NCBI GenBank assembly: GCA_028714015.1 | Contig: JAQTNG010000004.1 | Span: forward strand, 1-42,362 | Source of the DNA: Elusimicrobiota bacterium | GTDB lineage: Bacteria; Elusimicrobiota; Elusimicrobia; UBA1565; UBA9628 | DNA: 42,362 nt | Direction of reading: 5' to 3' | Part shown: in pieces, positions 1 through 9,332 of the stretch | Layout of the letters: the number at the start of each line of letters is the position of its first letter | Position numbering within the stretch: position 1 is the first letter of the stretch | Translations under genes and position numbers: made by a program | The notes under the pieces: generated by a model | The model's database searches: none | What the model was told of the DNA's origin: nothing | Seen by the model: only the letters and a program-made list of their open reading frames with translations

Positions 1-737
1 CCTCCGCCCTCGATGACTTCGACCTGGCGGCGGAATTCGGCGTCGATCGCGTCCTTGACGTTCTTGAACGAGTTGAGATTTTTCGTTTCCGTGCGCGTGC
101 CGAACTCCTTCTGGCCCACCGGGCGAACGGAGACGTTGGCGTCGCAGCGCATCTCGCCCTTCTCCATGTCGCAGCGCGAGGAGCCCGCGAACTGGATGAT
201 CTCCTTCAAGGCGGTCAGATACGCGTACGCCTCTTCGGAAGAGCGGAGGTCGGGTTCGCTGACGATCTCGATGAGCGGCACCCCCGCGCGGTTGAGGTCC
301 ACGAGCGAGCCGTCGAGCTTGGAGCCGGAGAGCTCGTGAACGAGCTTGCCGGCGTCCTCTTCCATGTGAATGCGGGTGATTCCGATCGTCTTGACCGCCC
401 CGTTCACCGTGATCGCGAGCTTGCCGTGCTGGGAGAAGGGCTGGTCGTACTGCGAAATCTGGTAGGCCTTCGGCAGGTCGGGATAGAAGTAGTTTTTTCG
501 GGCGAAAATCGACTGCTCGCTGAGCGTGCATTCGAGGGCCATGGCCGCCTGAAAGGCGAGCTCGACGGCGCGCCGGTTGAGCACCGGGAGCACGCCCGGC
601 TGGGCCGTGCACAGGGGGCAGATGCGGCTGTTCGGCGCCTGGCCGAAGCCGTCGGTGCCGCAGCCGCAGAAAAGCTTGGTTTTGGTGGCCAGCTGGCAGT
701 GGACTTCCAGCCCGATGACGAGTTCGTATTGTTTCAC
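1..737 (-). CDS. gatB: Asp/Glu-tRNA amidotransferase subunit B, N-terminal part (runs off the left edge)
   Basis: GatB is the tRNA-binding kinase subunit of GatCAB, which converts mischarged Glu-tRNA(Gln) and Asp-tRNA(Asn) to the correct aminoacyl-tRNAs in the cytoplasm. About 245 of the usual 470-480 residues are visible. The start of the protein reads [12 protein letters not shown], the family signature, followed by cysteines at about 24, 26, 40 and 43 that match the GatB zinc site. Further on, [17 protein letters not shown] and [10 protein letters not shown] are also typical of the family. The GTG start at 737 overlaps the stop of the upstream Nudix gene by 4 nt (GTGA), which supports translational coupling. 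It is the last visible gene of a minus-strand operon that also holds gatC and gatA. Family assignment is very secure; only the C-terminal half is missing because of the window edge. Confidence 0.97.
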   Translation of the reverse strand, partial: MKQYELVIGLEVHCQLATKTKLFCGCGTDGFGQAPNSRICPLCTAQPGVLPVLNRRAVELAFQAAMALECTLSEQSIFARKNYFYPDLPKAYQISQYDQPFSQHGKLAITVNGAVKTIGITRIHMEEDAGKLVHELSGSKLDGSLVDLNRAGVPLIEIVSEPDLRSSEEAYAYLTALKEIIQFAGSSRCDMEKGEMRCDANVSVRPVGQKEFGTRTETKNLNSFKNVKDAIDAEFRRQVEVIEGG

Positions 738-1150
738 GCGTTATCCTTCCCTAAATAGCGGGCGATCAGCCTCAAATCGCTCGGGTATGAAAGAAATCTC
801 GCCGCGGAGCGGCGAAGAACCCATTTCGTTTTCATGATCTCGACTTCGTCCGGCCGTCCCGTCTTCTCGACCGGCTCCATCTTGTACCACCGGACTTTCT
901 TGGCCACCGGGCGTCCGTTGCGGTTGAAACGATAGCGAATGAGCGCCAACGGCCCGGTGTTTCGGCACTTCCAGCCCGTCTCTTCCTCGACTTCCCGGAG
1001 CGCGGCCTTGAGCGGCGTTTCCTTCTTCTCGAGGTGCCCCTTCGGGAAGGTCCAGACGACCTCGCCTTGAAGATTGGTCACCTTGACGAGCAGGATTTTC
1101 CCGTTCTTCTCGACGATCCCGCCCGCCGCGTACTCCTTCGCCTCTTTCAT
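734..1150 (-). CDS. Nudix hydrolase (Ap4A/NTP pyrophosphohydrolase type)
   Basis: A 138-residue single-domain Nudix protein. The complete Nudix box GX5EX7REUXEEXGU lies at residues 38-60 (G38, E44, R52, E53, E56, E57, G59), so Mg2+-dependent cleavage of a nucleoside diphosphate linked to another moiety is expected. The segment before the box ([11 protein letters not shown]) and the short length resemble bacterial diadenosine tetraphosphate hydrolase or MutT-like house-cleaning enzymes; the substrate cannot be read from sequence. The chosen ATG at 1150 overlaps the gatA stop by 4 nt (ATGA). An in-frame upstream extension to 1276 is open but lies wholly inside gatA and reads like a shadow. Its position between gatA and gatB is unusual, because gatA and gatB are normally adjacent. 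Confidence 0.92.
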   Translation of the reverse strand: MKEAKEYAAGGIVEKNGKILLVKVTNLQGEVVWTFPKGHLEKKETPLKAALREVEEETGWKCRNTGPLALIRYRFNRNGRPVAKKVRWYKMEPVEKTGRPDEVEIMKTKWVLRRSAARFLSYPSDLRLIARYLGKDNA

Positions 1151-2598
1151 CCCTTCAAGATCGCGAACGGGTTGGCCGTCTCGTAGGCTCTCGCCGCGGA
1201 CAGCATCTTCTTTTCCTGAAAAACGTCCCCGATGAGCTGGAGCCCGATGGGCATGCCTTTTTTCGAGAATCCGCACGGGAGCGAGACGCTCGTGTTGCCC
1301 GCCATGTTCGACGGGATCGTGAAGATGTCGGACAGGTACATCGCGATCGGATCGTTCGTTTTCTCGCCGAAACGGAACGGCGGCGTGGGCGTCGTCGGCG
1401 CGGCGATGAGGTCCACCTGCTTAAAGACCTCCTTGAAATCGTTCGCCATGAGCGTGCGCACCCGCTGGGCCTTCGTGTAGTAGGCGTCGTAGTAGCCGGA
1501 GGACAGCGCGTAGGTGCCGAGCATGATGCGGCGCTTGACCTCGGAGCCGAAGCCGGCGCCGCGCGTCATCTCGTAGACTTCCTGCAGGCTCGTCGCGGCG
1601 CGGTCGACGAAGCCGTAGCGGATGCCGTCGAAGCGAGCGAGGTTCGAGGACGCCTCGGACGGGGCGATGATGTAGTAGGCCGCGATCGCGTACTTCGTGT
1701 GCGGGAGGCTGACTTCGGTGATCGAAGCCCCCAGCGACTTCAGCACGGCGACCGCGTCGCGCACCGACTTCTCGACCTCGGGGTCGAGGCCTTCGATGAA
1801 ATACTCCCGGGGCAGGCCGACGCGCAAGCCCTTGAGATCCTTCGGCGCGGGAGCGGGAGCGGGGGGCGCGTTGACCGCGGACGTCGTGTCGCGCGGATCG
1901 TGACCGCCGATCACGGACAACGCGAGCTCCGCGTCCTCCACGGTCCGGGTGAACGGGCCGATCTGATCGAGCGAGGAGGCGAAAGCCACGAGGCCGTAGC
2001 GCGAGACGAGGCCGTAGGTCGGCTTGAGGCCGACGACGCCGCAGAACGCCGCGGGCTGGCGGATAGAGCCCCCCGTGTCGGAGCCCAGGGAAAACGCGCA
2101 CATGCGCGCCGCCGCGGCCGCCGCCGAGCCGCCCGAGGAGCCGCCGGGCACGCAGGCCGGATCCCACGGGTTGGTCGTCTTCTGGAACGCGGAGTTCTCC
2201 GTCGAGGAGCCCATCGCGAACTCGTCGAGATTCGTCTTGCCGACGATCACCGAGTCGGCCGATGTCAGCCGCTCGGTGACGGTCGCGTCATAGGCGGCGA
2301 TGTGACCCTTCAGGATTTTCGATCCGCAGGTGGTCTCGACGCCCTTGAGCTGGATGTTGTCCTTCAGGGCGACCGGAACCCCGGCCAAGGCGCCGAGCGT
2401 CCCGCCCTTCTTGCGCTTCGCGTCGACGGCGCGCGCCTGCTCGAGCGCCCGGTCCTTCGTGACGGCCAGGAACGCCTTGATCGTTCCGTCGAGCTTCTCG
2501 ATCCGCGCGAAATGGGCGAGGGCGACGGCTTCCGCCGTGGCCTCTCCGTTTTGAACGACGGTCGCGATCCGAGCGGCGGATAATTCTGTTAGATCCAT
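1147..2598 (-). CDS. gatA: Asp/Glu-tRNA amidotransferase subunit A
   Basis: GatA is the amidase-signature subunit that hydrolyses glutamine and channels ammonia to GatB. At 483 residues it is full length. The Ser-cis-Ser-Lys triad is intact: Lys79 in ALKDN, Ser154 in PGGSSGGS and Ser178 in [10 protein letters not shown]. This numbering is the same as in the well-studied Staphylococcus enzyme. The ATG at 2598 lies 10 nt after the stop of the TPR gene in an AT-rich stretch without a Shine-Dalgarno sequence, so translation probably depends on coupling or on the unstructured AT-rich leader. It is separated from gatC by a TPR gene and from gatB by a Nudix gene, an uncommon arrangement of the gatCAB operon. 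Confidence 0.98.
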   Translation of the reverse strand: MDLTELSAARIATVVQNGEATAEAVALAHFARIEKLDGTIKAFLAVTKDRALEQARAVDAKRKKGGTLGALAGVPVALKDNIQLKGVETTCGSKILKGHIAAYDATVTERLTSADSVIVGKTNLDEFAMGSSTENSAFQKTTNPWDPACVPGGSSGGSAAAAAARMCAFSLGSDTGGSIRQPAAFCGVVGLKPTYGLVSRYGLVAFASSLDQIGPFTRTVEDAELALSVIGGHDPRDTTSAVNAPPAPAPAPKDLKGLRVGLPREYFIEGLDPEVEKSVRDAVAVLKSLGASITEVSLPHTKYAIAAYYIIAPSEASSNLARFDGIRYGFVDRAATSLQEVYEMTRGAGFGSEVKRRIMLGTYALSSGYYDAYYTKAQRVRTLMANDFKEVFKQVDLIAAPTTPTPPFRFGEKTNDPIAMYLSDIFTIPSNMAGNTSVSLPCGFSKKGMPIGLQLIGDVFQEKKMLSAARAYETANPFAILKG

Positions 2599-2608
2599 TT
2601 TATTTATC

Positions 2609-3862
2609 TTACTTATCGATGAAGAGCGACTCTTCTTCGCCGTTGTGGCGTTCCGGAAGGGGCTCTTTGCGCGCTCTTCTGCCGGGAGCCGCGCCGGGCT
2701 TTGGCGCGTCCACGGAATCCGGCTTGGCCGGGAGCTCGTCGAGATCGGCCTCGGGCGCCTTGACCCTCTTGGGCGCGATGTCCTTCCCCGATTTCTCGAC
2801 GCTCACGGCGGGACCGTCGTCGCCGAAGGACGGCGCGTCGCGATCGGCCGCGGGCGCCCGGCGGGGCGGGGCGGCCTTCTCCGGAGCGAGGGCCTCGGGC
2901 TCCGGGGCCGGCTCGGCCGCGGGAGCCGCGTCGGACTCGATCGCGGCGATCGCGGCCTGAATTTTGTCGCGGCGCTGCGGATCGAGCTCGAGCGCCTTTC
3001 TTAAATCCGCGACGGCGCCGGCCTTGTCGCCGAGCAGGGCGCGGGTCTGCCCGCGGTTCGAGTAGGCGAGGCCTTTGCGCGGATTGACCGCGATCACCTT
3101 GGTCAGGTCGGCCGCGGCGCCGCGGTAGTCTCCGAGGAGAAAACGCACGTTCGAGCGCAGGTAATGCGAATCCTCGTGATCTTCGTTCGTCTCCAGGAAG
3201 GCCGAGAAATCGGCGTCGGCGCCGCGGTAGTCCTTGAGCTCGCGCAGGGCCTTGCCGCGATAGTAGCGCGCCCACGTGAACTTCGGGCTGATCTCGAGTA
3301 TGGCGCCGTAATCCTCGGAGGCGCCGCGGAAGTCGCGCATGCGGTCCTTGACCGACCCGCGCATGAGCAGCGCGGCCGCGGAGCCGGGGTCGCGCTTGAC
3401 CGCCGCATTGAGGGCCGCCAGCGCCTCGCGGGACTTGCCGAGCGCCGACAAGGTGCTGCCCTCGCCGAGCGGGCCCTCGATGGAGCGGCTGTCCTCCGCG
3501 GAGGACGCGCGGAAGTCGGACAGCGCGCCGGCGTAGTCCTTGAGCACGAGGCGGGCCTTGCCGCGCGCGGCGTAGGAAGGGGCGTCGTTCGGCTTGAGCT
3601 TGATCGCGATCTTCGCGTCCTCGGCGGCGCCGGCGAGATCGCCGAGCGTCCAGCGGCACGCGGCGCGAAAGCCCGCCGCCGTCTTCCAGCCCGGAACGGC
3701 CTCGAGCGCCTCATCGAAGCGGGCGGAGGCCCCGGCGAGGTCGAGCTTGTGGTAAAGCCGTATCGCGGCCGTTAAATTGCGCTTGGCTTTTGCGTCGGGC
3801 GCCGCGGCGGCCGAAGCGGCCAGCGGCGCGGCGATGAGGGCGGCGGCAAGAAGAAGCTTCAT
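2609..3862 (-). CDS. Exported TPR-repeat protein with disordered C-terminal tail
   Basis: A 417-residue protein. Residues 1-20 are a typical Sec signal peptide ([20 protein letters not shown]), so the mature protein should be periplasmic or outer-membrane associated. Residues from about 28 to 310 form eight or so tetratricopeptide repeats of about 34 residues, recognisable from repeating patterns such as AxxxRGxxxxxLxDYxGAxxDF. The last 110 residues are rich in Pro, Ala, Glu and Lys and look disordered. TPR arrays are protein-protein scaffolds, so no enzymatic role is proposed. The ATG at 3862 overlaps the gatC stop (ATGA), which places it inside the gat operon between gatC and gatA. Nothing known links it to tRNA amidation; co-transcription may only reflect genome compaction. 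Confidence 0.9.
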   Translation of the reverse strand: MKLLLAAALIAAPLAASAAAAPDAKAKRNLTAAIRLYHKLDLAGASARFDEALEAVPGWKTAAGFRAACRWTLGDLAGAAEDAKIAIKLKPNDAPSYAARGKARLVLKDYAGALSDFRASSAEDSRSIEGPLGEGSTLSALGKSREALAALNAAVKRDPGSAAALLMRGSVKDRMRDFRGASEDYGAILEISPKFTWARYYRGKALRELKDYRGADADFSAFLETNEDHEDSHYLRSNVRFLLGDYRGAAADLTKVIAVNPRKGLAYSNRGQTRALLGDKAGAVADLRKALELDPQRRDKIQAAIAAIESDAAPAAEPAPEPEALAPEKAAPPRRAPAADRDAPSFGDDGPAVSVEKSGKDIAPKRVKAPEADLDELPAKPDSVDAPKPGAAPGRRARKEPLPERHNGEEESLFIDK

Positions 3863-4146
3863 TCGAGCACCTTCTTCACCTTGAAGTAAGGGCCGTCTCG
3901 CTCCGGCGCGTTGGCGAGCAGGGCTTCCGTATCCCCGAAAGGCATGGGCTCGTCGTCGCGCATCACGTTGACGGCTCCGAGCACGGAGGTCGTGGGCGCG
4001 ACGCCGCTCGTGTCGGCCGTGTTGAGCTCGGCCATCGAATCGAGGATTTTGGTCAGCTGGCCGCCGTACAGCGCGACCTCGTCGTCGGTGAGGCGCAGGC
4101 GCGCGAGCTTGGCGATCTTCTTGACGTCGGCATCCGAGACGCTCAT
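3859..4146 (-). CDS. gatC: Asp/Glu-tRNA amidotransferase subunit C
   Basis: A 95-residue GatC, the small subunit that wraps around GatA and stabilises the GatA-GatB interface. The N-terminal pattern VKKIAKLARLRLTDDEVALYGGQL, the central LNTADTSGV followed by a proline-containing linker, and the C-terminal LLANAPERDGPYFKVKKVL are all characteristic. The ATG at 4146 directly overlaps the pcrA stop (TAATG), and its own stop overlaps the next start (ATGA), so three consecutive genes are likely translated by coupled ribosomes. The same frame stays open far upstream inside pcrA, but the family-typical MSVSDADV start is clear. Confidence 0.96.
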   Translation of the reverse strand: MSVSDADVKKIAKLARLRLTDDEVALYGGQLTKILDSMAELNTADTSGVAPTTSVLGAVNVMRDDEPMPFGDTEALLANAPERDGPYFKVKKVLE

Positions 4147-6323
4147 TAGGCGGGCTCCAGAGGGGCGTAGCGGGTCAGCAGCTTGGCCACGCGCCCGTCG
4201 TCGAATCGCACGGTCACCTTCATCGTATCGCCGGCCCCGGAAATCTCGGCGACGATGCCGCGCCCGAACTGCGGGTGCCGCACGCGCTGGCCGTTCTTGA
4301 ACCCGGTCGCGCGCGCCGACGGAGCCGCGCCGGCCGCCGCGGGGCGGACGAACGCCTGAGCGCCCCCGGAGGCGGACTCGCGGGCGGCGGAACCGAACAA
4401 TTTGGCTTCGATGATGAAGCGCGAGGGCAGGCTCGCGTAGACCTGGCCGAACAGGCGTCGCGTGGCCGCGTAGGTCATGTACAGCCGTTCTCTGGCGCGC
4501 GTGATGCCGACGTAGCACAGGCGCCGCTCTTCTTCCAGATCTTCGGGGGTGGCGTTGCCGCCGCCGATCGGAAACAGGCCTTCCTCGAGGCCGGTCAGGA
4601 ACACGACGGGGTATTCGAGGCCCTTGGCGAGATGGATCGTCATGAGCGTCACCGCCGGCGTGTTCTCGTCGTAGTCGTCGAGGCCGGTCTGCAGCGCGAC
4701 CTCCTCGAGGTAGGTCGCCAGGCTGCTCACGCGCCCGTTTTGCTTCTCCTTGTCGTCGTATTCCTTCACGGCGTTGAGAAGCTCCTGAAGGTTGGCCAGC
4801 CGCCCCGCGGCCTCGGGGTCCGTGTCCATCTCGGACTCGATCCAGGCCCAGTAGCCGGTCGCCTCGAAGATCAGGGCCATGGCACCCCCGGCGGGCAGGG
4901 TCTGCGTCGTGTCGCGCAGGCGTTCGAGGGTTTGGGTGAAGTCGCTGAAGGCGGAGTGAGCCTTCCCCCCGAGCCCGTCGATCTGGCCGTGCGCCCAGAA
5001 GGCGTCCCACAGGGAGAGATCGTGGGCGGCGGCGTAGTTTTCCGCGAGCTCGAGGCTCTTCGCGCCGAGGCCGCGCGGCGGGCAGTTGATGACGCGGTCG
5101 AGGGACACCGAGTCGCGCTTGTTGACCACGATGCGCGCGTAGGCCATCGCGTCCTTGATCTCCTTGCGCTCGTAGAAGCGCATGGCTCCGACGATCTTGT
5201 AGGGCATGCGCGCGCGGCGCATCGCCTCTTCGAACGACCGCGACTGGGCGTTCGTGCGGTAGAAGACCGCCACGTCCTTCAACGAGCGCCCCGCCGAGAC
5301 CTCGTCCTGGATGCGGCGCACGACCCAGGTCGCCTCCTCGTACTCGTTGGGCAGCTCCTGCACGCGGACCTCGTCTCCGGGAGGGGCCTGAGTCCAGAGC
5401 TTCTTGGGCTTGCGCGTCTTGTTGTGGTGAATGACCAGGGCGGCGGCGTCGAGGATGCGCGACGTCGACCGGTAGTTCTGCTCGAGCGTGACGACCATCG
5501 TGTTCGGGAAGTCGCGCTCGAACTCGAGGATGTTGCGTATGTTCGCGCCGCGCCACGAGTAGATGGACTGGTCGTCGTCGCCGACAACGCATACGTTTTT
5601 GTGTTTGGCGGCCAAAGTCTTGGTCAAGATATACTGGGCGTGGTTCGTATCCTGGTACTCGTCGACCAACAGGTGCGTGAAGTGCTCCTGCCACTTCTCC
5701 CTGACCTTGGGATGATCCCGCAGGAGTTGGCAGGTCTTCAGAAGGAGATCTCCGAAGTCGAGCGCCCCGGCCTTGTTCAGCTTGTTCTCGTAGACCTTGT
5801 AAATTTTCGCGGCCGTTTGACGAGATTGATCGATCGAAGCCATCGCGTGGATCTCATAGGACCCCGCGTCGAGCAGGTCGTCCTTGGCGCGCGAGATGAT
5901 GTTGACGAAGAGGCCGGCCTTGCTCTTCTGGTCCTCGATCCCGAGTTCCTTCATCGCCTCGTTGACGAGCTTCTTCTGGTCGCTCTGGTCGTAGATCGTG
6001 AAGTGACGCGGCAGGCCCAGCTCGGCATGGTGGATGCGCACGAGCTTGGCGCAGAAGGAGTGGAAGGTGAAGGCCCAGACGAGAGCGCCCTTGCCGGGCG
6101 CGAGCTCCTCGAGGCGCTTGCGCATCTCGCCGGCCGCCTTGTTCGTGAAGGTGACCGCGAGGATGCGGTCGGGCGCCACGCCCGTTTCGATGAGGCGCGC
6201 GATCCGATAGGTGATGACGCGGGTCTTGCCCGTGCCCGCGCCGGCGAGCACGAGCAAAGCTCCGTCCAGATGCGTCGCCCCGGCCCGCTGCTCCGGGTTG
6301 AGCTTTTCGAGATCGACGCCCAT
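4146..6323 (-). CDS. pcrA: UvrD/PcrA-type superfamily 1 DNA helicase
   Basis: A 725-residue 3'-5' DNA helicase of the UvrD/PcrA family, acting in nucleotide-excision repair, mismatch repair or removal of RecA and stalled polymerases. In order it shows the Q-motif (LNPEQRAGA), Walker A LAGAGTGKT at 27-34, motif II DEYQDTN, motif III DDQSIYSWRGA, motif IV LEQNYRST, motif V LMTIHLAKGLEYPVVF and motif VI YVGITRARERL. The C-terminal 50 residues (GQRVRHPQFGRGIV followed by a Tudor-like fold) match the PcrA/UvrD RNA-polymerase-interacting tail. The ATG at 6323 follows the glgP stop by 8 nt without an obvious Shine-Dalgarno sequence. It is full length with all motifs intact. The distinction between pcrA and uvrD is only nominal. 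Confidence 0.96.
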   Translation of the reverse strand: MGVDLEKLNPEQRAGATHLDGALLVLAGAGTGKTRVITYRIARLIETGVAPDRILAVTFTNKAAGEMRKRLEELAPGKGALVWAFTFHSFCAKLVRIHHAELGLPRHFTIYDQSDQKKLVNEAMKELGIEDQKSKAGLFVNIISRAKDDLLDAGSYEIHAMASIDQSRQTAAKIYKVYENKLNKAGALDFGDLLLKTCQLLRDHPKVREKWQEHFTHLLVDEYQDTNHAQYILTKTLAAKHKNVCVVGDDDQSIYSWRGANIRNILEFERDFPNTMVVTLEQNYRSTSRILDAAALVIHHNKTRKPKKLWTQAPPGDEVRVQELPNEYEEATWVVRRIQDEVSAGRSLKDVAVFYRTNAQSRSFEEAMRRARMPYKIVGAMRFYERKEIKDAMAYARIVVNKRDSVSLDRVINCPPRGLGAKSLELAENYAAAHDLSLWDAFWAHGQIDGLGGKAHSAFSDFTQTLERLRDTTQTLPAGGAMALIFEATGYWAWIESEMDTDPEAAGRLANLQELLNAVKEYDDKEKQNGRVSSLATYLEEVALQTGLDDYDENTPAVTLMTIHLAKGLEYPVVFLTGLEEGLFPIGGGNATPEDLEEERRLCYVGITRARERLYMTYAATRRLFGQVYASLPSRFIIEAKLFGSAARESASGGAQAFVRPAAAGAAPSARATGFKNGQRVRHPQFGRGIVAEISGAGDTMKVTVRFDDGRVAKLLTRYAPLEPA

Positions 6324-6331
6324 GGCGCGGC

Positions 6332-8476
6332 TCAGCGGGAGCCGACGGCCTCCCGCTTAGGAGCGTACAGCATGTTGCAGTAGTCCTTGACCATGCGGTC
6401 GGCGCCGTACTGGGAGGCGACGGAGCGGATGGACTCCTTCATGACCTTGACCCAGCCGCGCGGGATGCCGTATTCGTCACGGTCGTAGTACAGCGGCACG
6501 ATCTTCTCCTCGAGCGTGCGGTAGATGTCCTCGGCGTCGGCCGCGTCGGCCTCGGGGCCCGCGCCGCGCCCCCCGGCCTGGCCGATGGGCCAGCCGTTGC
6601 CGCCGTTGAAGCCCTCTTCCCACCAGCCGTCGAGCACGGAGAAGTTGGGCACGCCGTTGGCTCCGGCCTTCTCGCCGGAGGTGCCGCAGGCCTCGAGGGG
6701 TGCGAGCGGGTTGTTGAGCCACATGTCCACGCCCTGCACGAGGTAGCGCGCGACGTGCATGTCGTAGTCCTCGATGAAGGCGATGCGTCCGCCGAACTCG
6801 GGGTTCTTGGCGAGCTGATAGACCTGCTGGATCAGGGCCTTGCCGCCGTCGTCGGCCGGGTGCGCCTTGCCCGCGAACACGAGCTGAACGGGGCGCCACG
6901 GGTCGAACAGCATCTTCTTGAGCCGCGGGATGTCGCTGAGGATCAAGGTCGCGCGCTTGTAGCCGGCGAAGCGCCGGGCGAAGCCGATGACGAGCGCGGG
7001 GTGGTCGAGCAGGGCGCCGCCGGCCAGCACCTGCGCCGGGCCGTGCTTCTCCTTCATCCAGCGGGCGCGGGCGCGGGCGCGGGCGAGCTGCAGAAGCGCG
7101 CTCTTGTTCCGGTTGTGCTGGAGCCAGAGAACCTCGTCGGGGATCGAGGCGACCTTCGACCAGACCGCCTCGTCGTCCTGGCGCACGCGCCAGTCCGGTC
7201 CGAGGTAGCGGTCGTACACCGACCCGAGCTCCTGGTTGATCCAGGTCGGCAGGTGCACGCCGTTCGTGACGTGCGTGATCGGAATCTCGGTTTCCGGGAG
7301 AGAAGGCCACAGGCATTTCCACATCTCGCGGGAGACTTGGCCATGGCGGCGGCTGACCGCGTTGCGGCGGCCGGCGATCTTGAGCGACAGCGCGGTCATG
7401 TTCCAGCCGGTGCGGCCGGGCACGCGCGCGAAATCCATGAAGCGCTCGCGGTCCACGCCGAGCTGGGGCCAATAGCTCGAGAAGTACTCCGCGATCATCT
7501 CCTCGGCGAACACGTCGTGGCCGGCCTCGACGGGCGTGTGCGTCGTGAAGACCGCGTTCTCGCCGACCTGGCGCAGGGCCTCGTCAAGCGCGGTGCCGCC
7601 GGCCACCTTCTCTCGAGCGAGCTCGAGAAATAGGAAAGAAGAGTGGCCCTCGTTGGCGTGGAACACCGCGGGGTGCACGCCGAGCGCGCGCAGGACGCGC
7701 ACGCCGCCGATGCCGAGGATGATCTCCTGGCGCAGGCGCATCGTGCGGTCGCCGCCGTACAGCCGGCCCGAGATCTCGCGGTCGAGCTGCGAGTTGCCCT
7801 CGACGTTCGTGTCCATCAGGAACAAAGGCACGCGTCCGACCTGCACCTTCCACACCGCGACCTTGATGGTGCCGCGGCCGAGAGGGATATCGAGCACCAT
7901 GCGGCCGCCGGTGGGGCCGAATACGGGCCGCACCGGGGAGGCGTCCCAGTTGACCGACTCGTACACGTTCTGCTGCCAGCCGTCGGAGGAGATCTTTTGG
8001 ACGACGTAGCCTTCGGGATACATGAAGCCGACGCCGACGAGGGGCACGCCCAGGTCCGAGGCGGACTTGCAGTGGTCGCCGGCGAGGATGCCGAGGCCGC
8101 CGGAGTAGATCTTGAGGGAGTTGTGGACGCCGAACTCGGCCGAGAAGTAGCCGATGTTCTTGCCCTTCATCTCGGGATGGTTCTGGGCGAACCAGGTCTG
8201 GTCCGTCGTCATGTACCGGTCGAACGCGGCGATCACCGCTTCGAGGCGGGAGAGGAAGCCGGCATCTGAAGCCAGTTGGTCGAGGCGACCAACCGGACAG
8301 CTGCGCATCAGCGAAACGGGGTTGTGGTGCGTCTCCGCCCAAAGCGTGAGATCCATCTCTTTGAACAGGGCGCGAGCCTCGGGATGCCAGCTCCACCAGA
8401 GGTTGTACGCCAGATCCTTGAGGCGGGCGAGCTTGGGAGGGAGCTGCATGTCGTTGTAGGAGTCAGTGGTAACCAT
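6332..8476 (-). CDS. glgP: Alpha-glucan (glycogen/maltodextrin) phosphorylase, GT35
   Basis: A phosphorylase of about 714 residues that releases glucose-1-phosphate from alpha-1,4-glucans using PLP. It belongs to the shorter branch with an N-terminal DUF3417-like segment (LPPKLARLKDLAYNLWWSWHPEA), as in archaea and many deep bacteria, rather than the 800+ residue E. coli type. Recognisable motifs are GYFSAEFGVHNSL, NEGHSSFLFLELAREK, VTNGVHLPTWIN, IGFARRFAGYKRATL and the PLP-lysine region EACGTSGEKAGANG. The ATG at 8476 is preferred. A TTG six bases upstream (8482) lies at the promoter -10 edge, before the likely transcription start. It is the first gene of the glgP-pcrA-gatC-TPR-gatA-Nudix-gatB unit. 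Alpha-glucan degradation is unrelated to the beta-glucan-type protein at the right edge. Confidence 0.94.
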   Translation of the reverse strand: MVTTDSYNDMQLPPKLARLKDLAYNLWWSWHPEARALFKEMDLTLWAETHHNPVSLMRSCPVGRLDQLASDAGFLSRLEAVIAAFDRYMTTDQTWFAQNHPEMKGKNIGYFSAEFGVHNSLKIYSGGLGILAGDHCKSASDLGVPLVGVGFMYPEGYVVQKISSDGWQQNVYESVNWDASPVRPVFGPTGGRMVLDIPLGRGTIKVAVWKVQVGRVPLFLMDTNVEGNSQLDREISGRLYGGDRTMRLRQEIILGIGGVRVLRALGVHPAVFHANEGHSSFLFLELAREKVAGGTALDEALRQVGENAVFTTHTPVEAGHDVFAEEMIAEYFSSYWPQLGVDRERFMDFARVPGRTGWNMTALSLKIAGRRNAVSRRHGQVSREMWKCLWPSLPETEIPITHVTNGVHLPTWINQELGSVYDRYLGPDWRVRQDDEAVWSKVASIPDEVLWLQHNRNKSALLQLARARARARWMKEKHGPAQVLAGGALLDHPALVIGFARRFAGYKRATLILSDIPRLKKMLFDPWRPVQLVFAGKAHPADDGGKALIQQVYQLAKNPEFGGRIAFIEDYDMHVARYLVQGVDMWLNNPLAPLEACGTSGEKAGANGVPNFSVLDGWWEEGFNGGNGWPIGQAGGRGAGPEADAADAEDIYRTLEEKIVPLYYDRDEYGIPRGWVKVMKESIRSVASQYGADRMVKDYCNMLYAPKREAVGSR

Positions 8477-8484
8477 AGACAAGC

Positions 8485-8513
8485 ATTCTACCTTTTATGG
8501 GATGGACGGCCAA
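8485..8513 (-). promoter_or_regulatory. Promoter of the glgP operon
   Basis: On the minus strand there is TTGGCC (8513-8508), a 17-nt spacer, and TAGAAT (8490-8485), followed by 8 nt and the ATG at 8476. The spacing is ideal for a sigma-70-type promoter. The predicted transcription start is at or 1-2 nt before the ATG, so the mRNA should be essentially leaderless. Confidence 0.7.
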
Positions 8514-8571
8514 GGCCGACCGAGCGATAAGCGAGGAAGTGCCCCTTCCAAATTCCGTCAGGGAAGGGGCC

Positions 8572-8600
8572 TTGACGCCGGAGGCGGGGACGACTATCCT
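8572..8600 (+). promoter_or_regulatory. Promoter of the secreted Cys/His/Asp protein
   Basis: TTGACG (8572-8577), 17 nt, TATCCT (8595-8600), then 6 nt to the GTG at 8607. No Shine-Dalgarno sequence fits between the -10 box and the start codon, which suggests a leaderless transcript beginning at the GTG. Confidence 0.65.
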
Positions 8601-8606
8601 CTCGTC

Positions 8607-9332
8607 GTGAGAGCCCTGTCTTTCGCCCTTCTCCTGGCCTGCTCGGCCGCCGCCCCCGCCTCCGCCCAGGAAGCGGAGACCGGCCTGCGCGCCCAGAAGG
8701 CCCGGGAGCTGGTGGACGCCCTGCCGGCCGAAGCGCGCGTCGAGCTCAAGAAGATGTACCGCCGCTACAAGGAGGTCGTCGCGCGCAAACTCGAATCAGG
8801 CTGGCGCACGGGCGTCTTGAGCGAGGCCGTCATCGAGGACGTCGATGAGCCCTTCCAGCCCGCGCGCCTCGTGTCGGGCATGATCGAGCTCCGCAAAAAG
8901 GAGATCGCCAAATTGCAGGAAGCGCTGAAAGCGCTCGCCAGCGACGATCCGTACAACGACAAGCGGCTGCGCGCGGCCCTGGAGGCCAAGCGCGAGGAGC
9001 TCAACGCCCTCGTCGCCCAAAACAAGCGGGAAAAGGGCCTGTGCCGGGACTGGTCGGACCTGATTTGGTCGGAGTTCATGTCCATGGACCTCGAATATTG
9101 GGGCGCGCGCGACGAGCGCCGCGCGACGCGCCCCTACCACACCGCCGCCGTCGCCTGCTCCCCGGCGGATTCGCCCGAAGTCTGCCTGGCCTTCGACCCC
9201 TGGGAGGACGGCCGCCCGAGCGTGTTCGCCTACGGGGCCTGGGACGAGTCGGCGCCCGGAGGCCGCTTCCCGGCCGAGTACTTCCTGCACGGCCTGCCGG
9301 ACAAGGTCGAGAAGGCCGAGAAAAAGCCTTGA
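8607..9332 (+). CDS. Secreted protein with a possible transglutaminase-like Cys-His-Asp site
   Basis: A 241-residue protein of no family I can name with certainty. A signal peptide (residues 1-20, cleavage near ASA/QE) is followed by a highly charged alpha-helical region (about 27-143, probable coiled coil). The C-terminal part contains GLCRDW (Cys146), PYHTAAVAC (His178) and LAFDPWEDG (Asp197). The order Cys, His, Asp and the GxCRD context resemble the core of transglutaminase-like cysteine proteases (GVCRDxA, HxxxxV, DP), so a periplasmic thiol hydrolase fold is plausible but unproven. The GTG at 8607 is chosen because the promoter -10 ends 6 nt upstream; the frame is open further left but lacks a signal peptide there. 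The next gene overlaps its stop by 4 nt, so the two are probably made together. Confidence 0.75.
   Translation: MRALSFALLLACSAAAPASAQEAETGLRAQKARELVDALPAEARVELKKMYRRYKEVVARKLESGWRTGVLSEAVIEDVDEPFQPARLVSGMIELRKKEIAKLQEALKALASDDPYNDKRLRAALEAKREELNALVAQNKREKGLCRDWSDLIWSEFMSMDLEYWGARDERRATRPYHTAAVACSPADSPEVCLAFDPWEDGRPSVFAYGAWDESAPGGRFPAEYFLHGLPDKVEKAEKKP

Noticed and set aside
3859-5694. A 611-codon minus-strand frame that contains GatC at its end.
   Set aside because: Only the last 95 codons match GatC; the rest is a shifted reading of pcrA. It is not a fusion.
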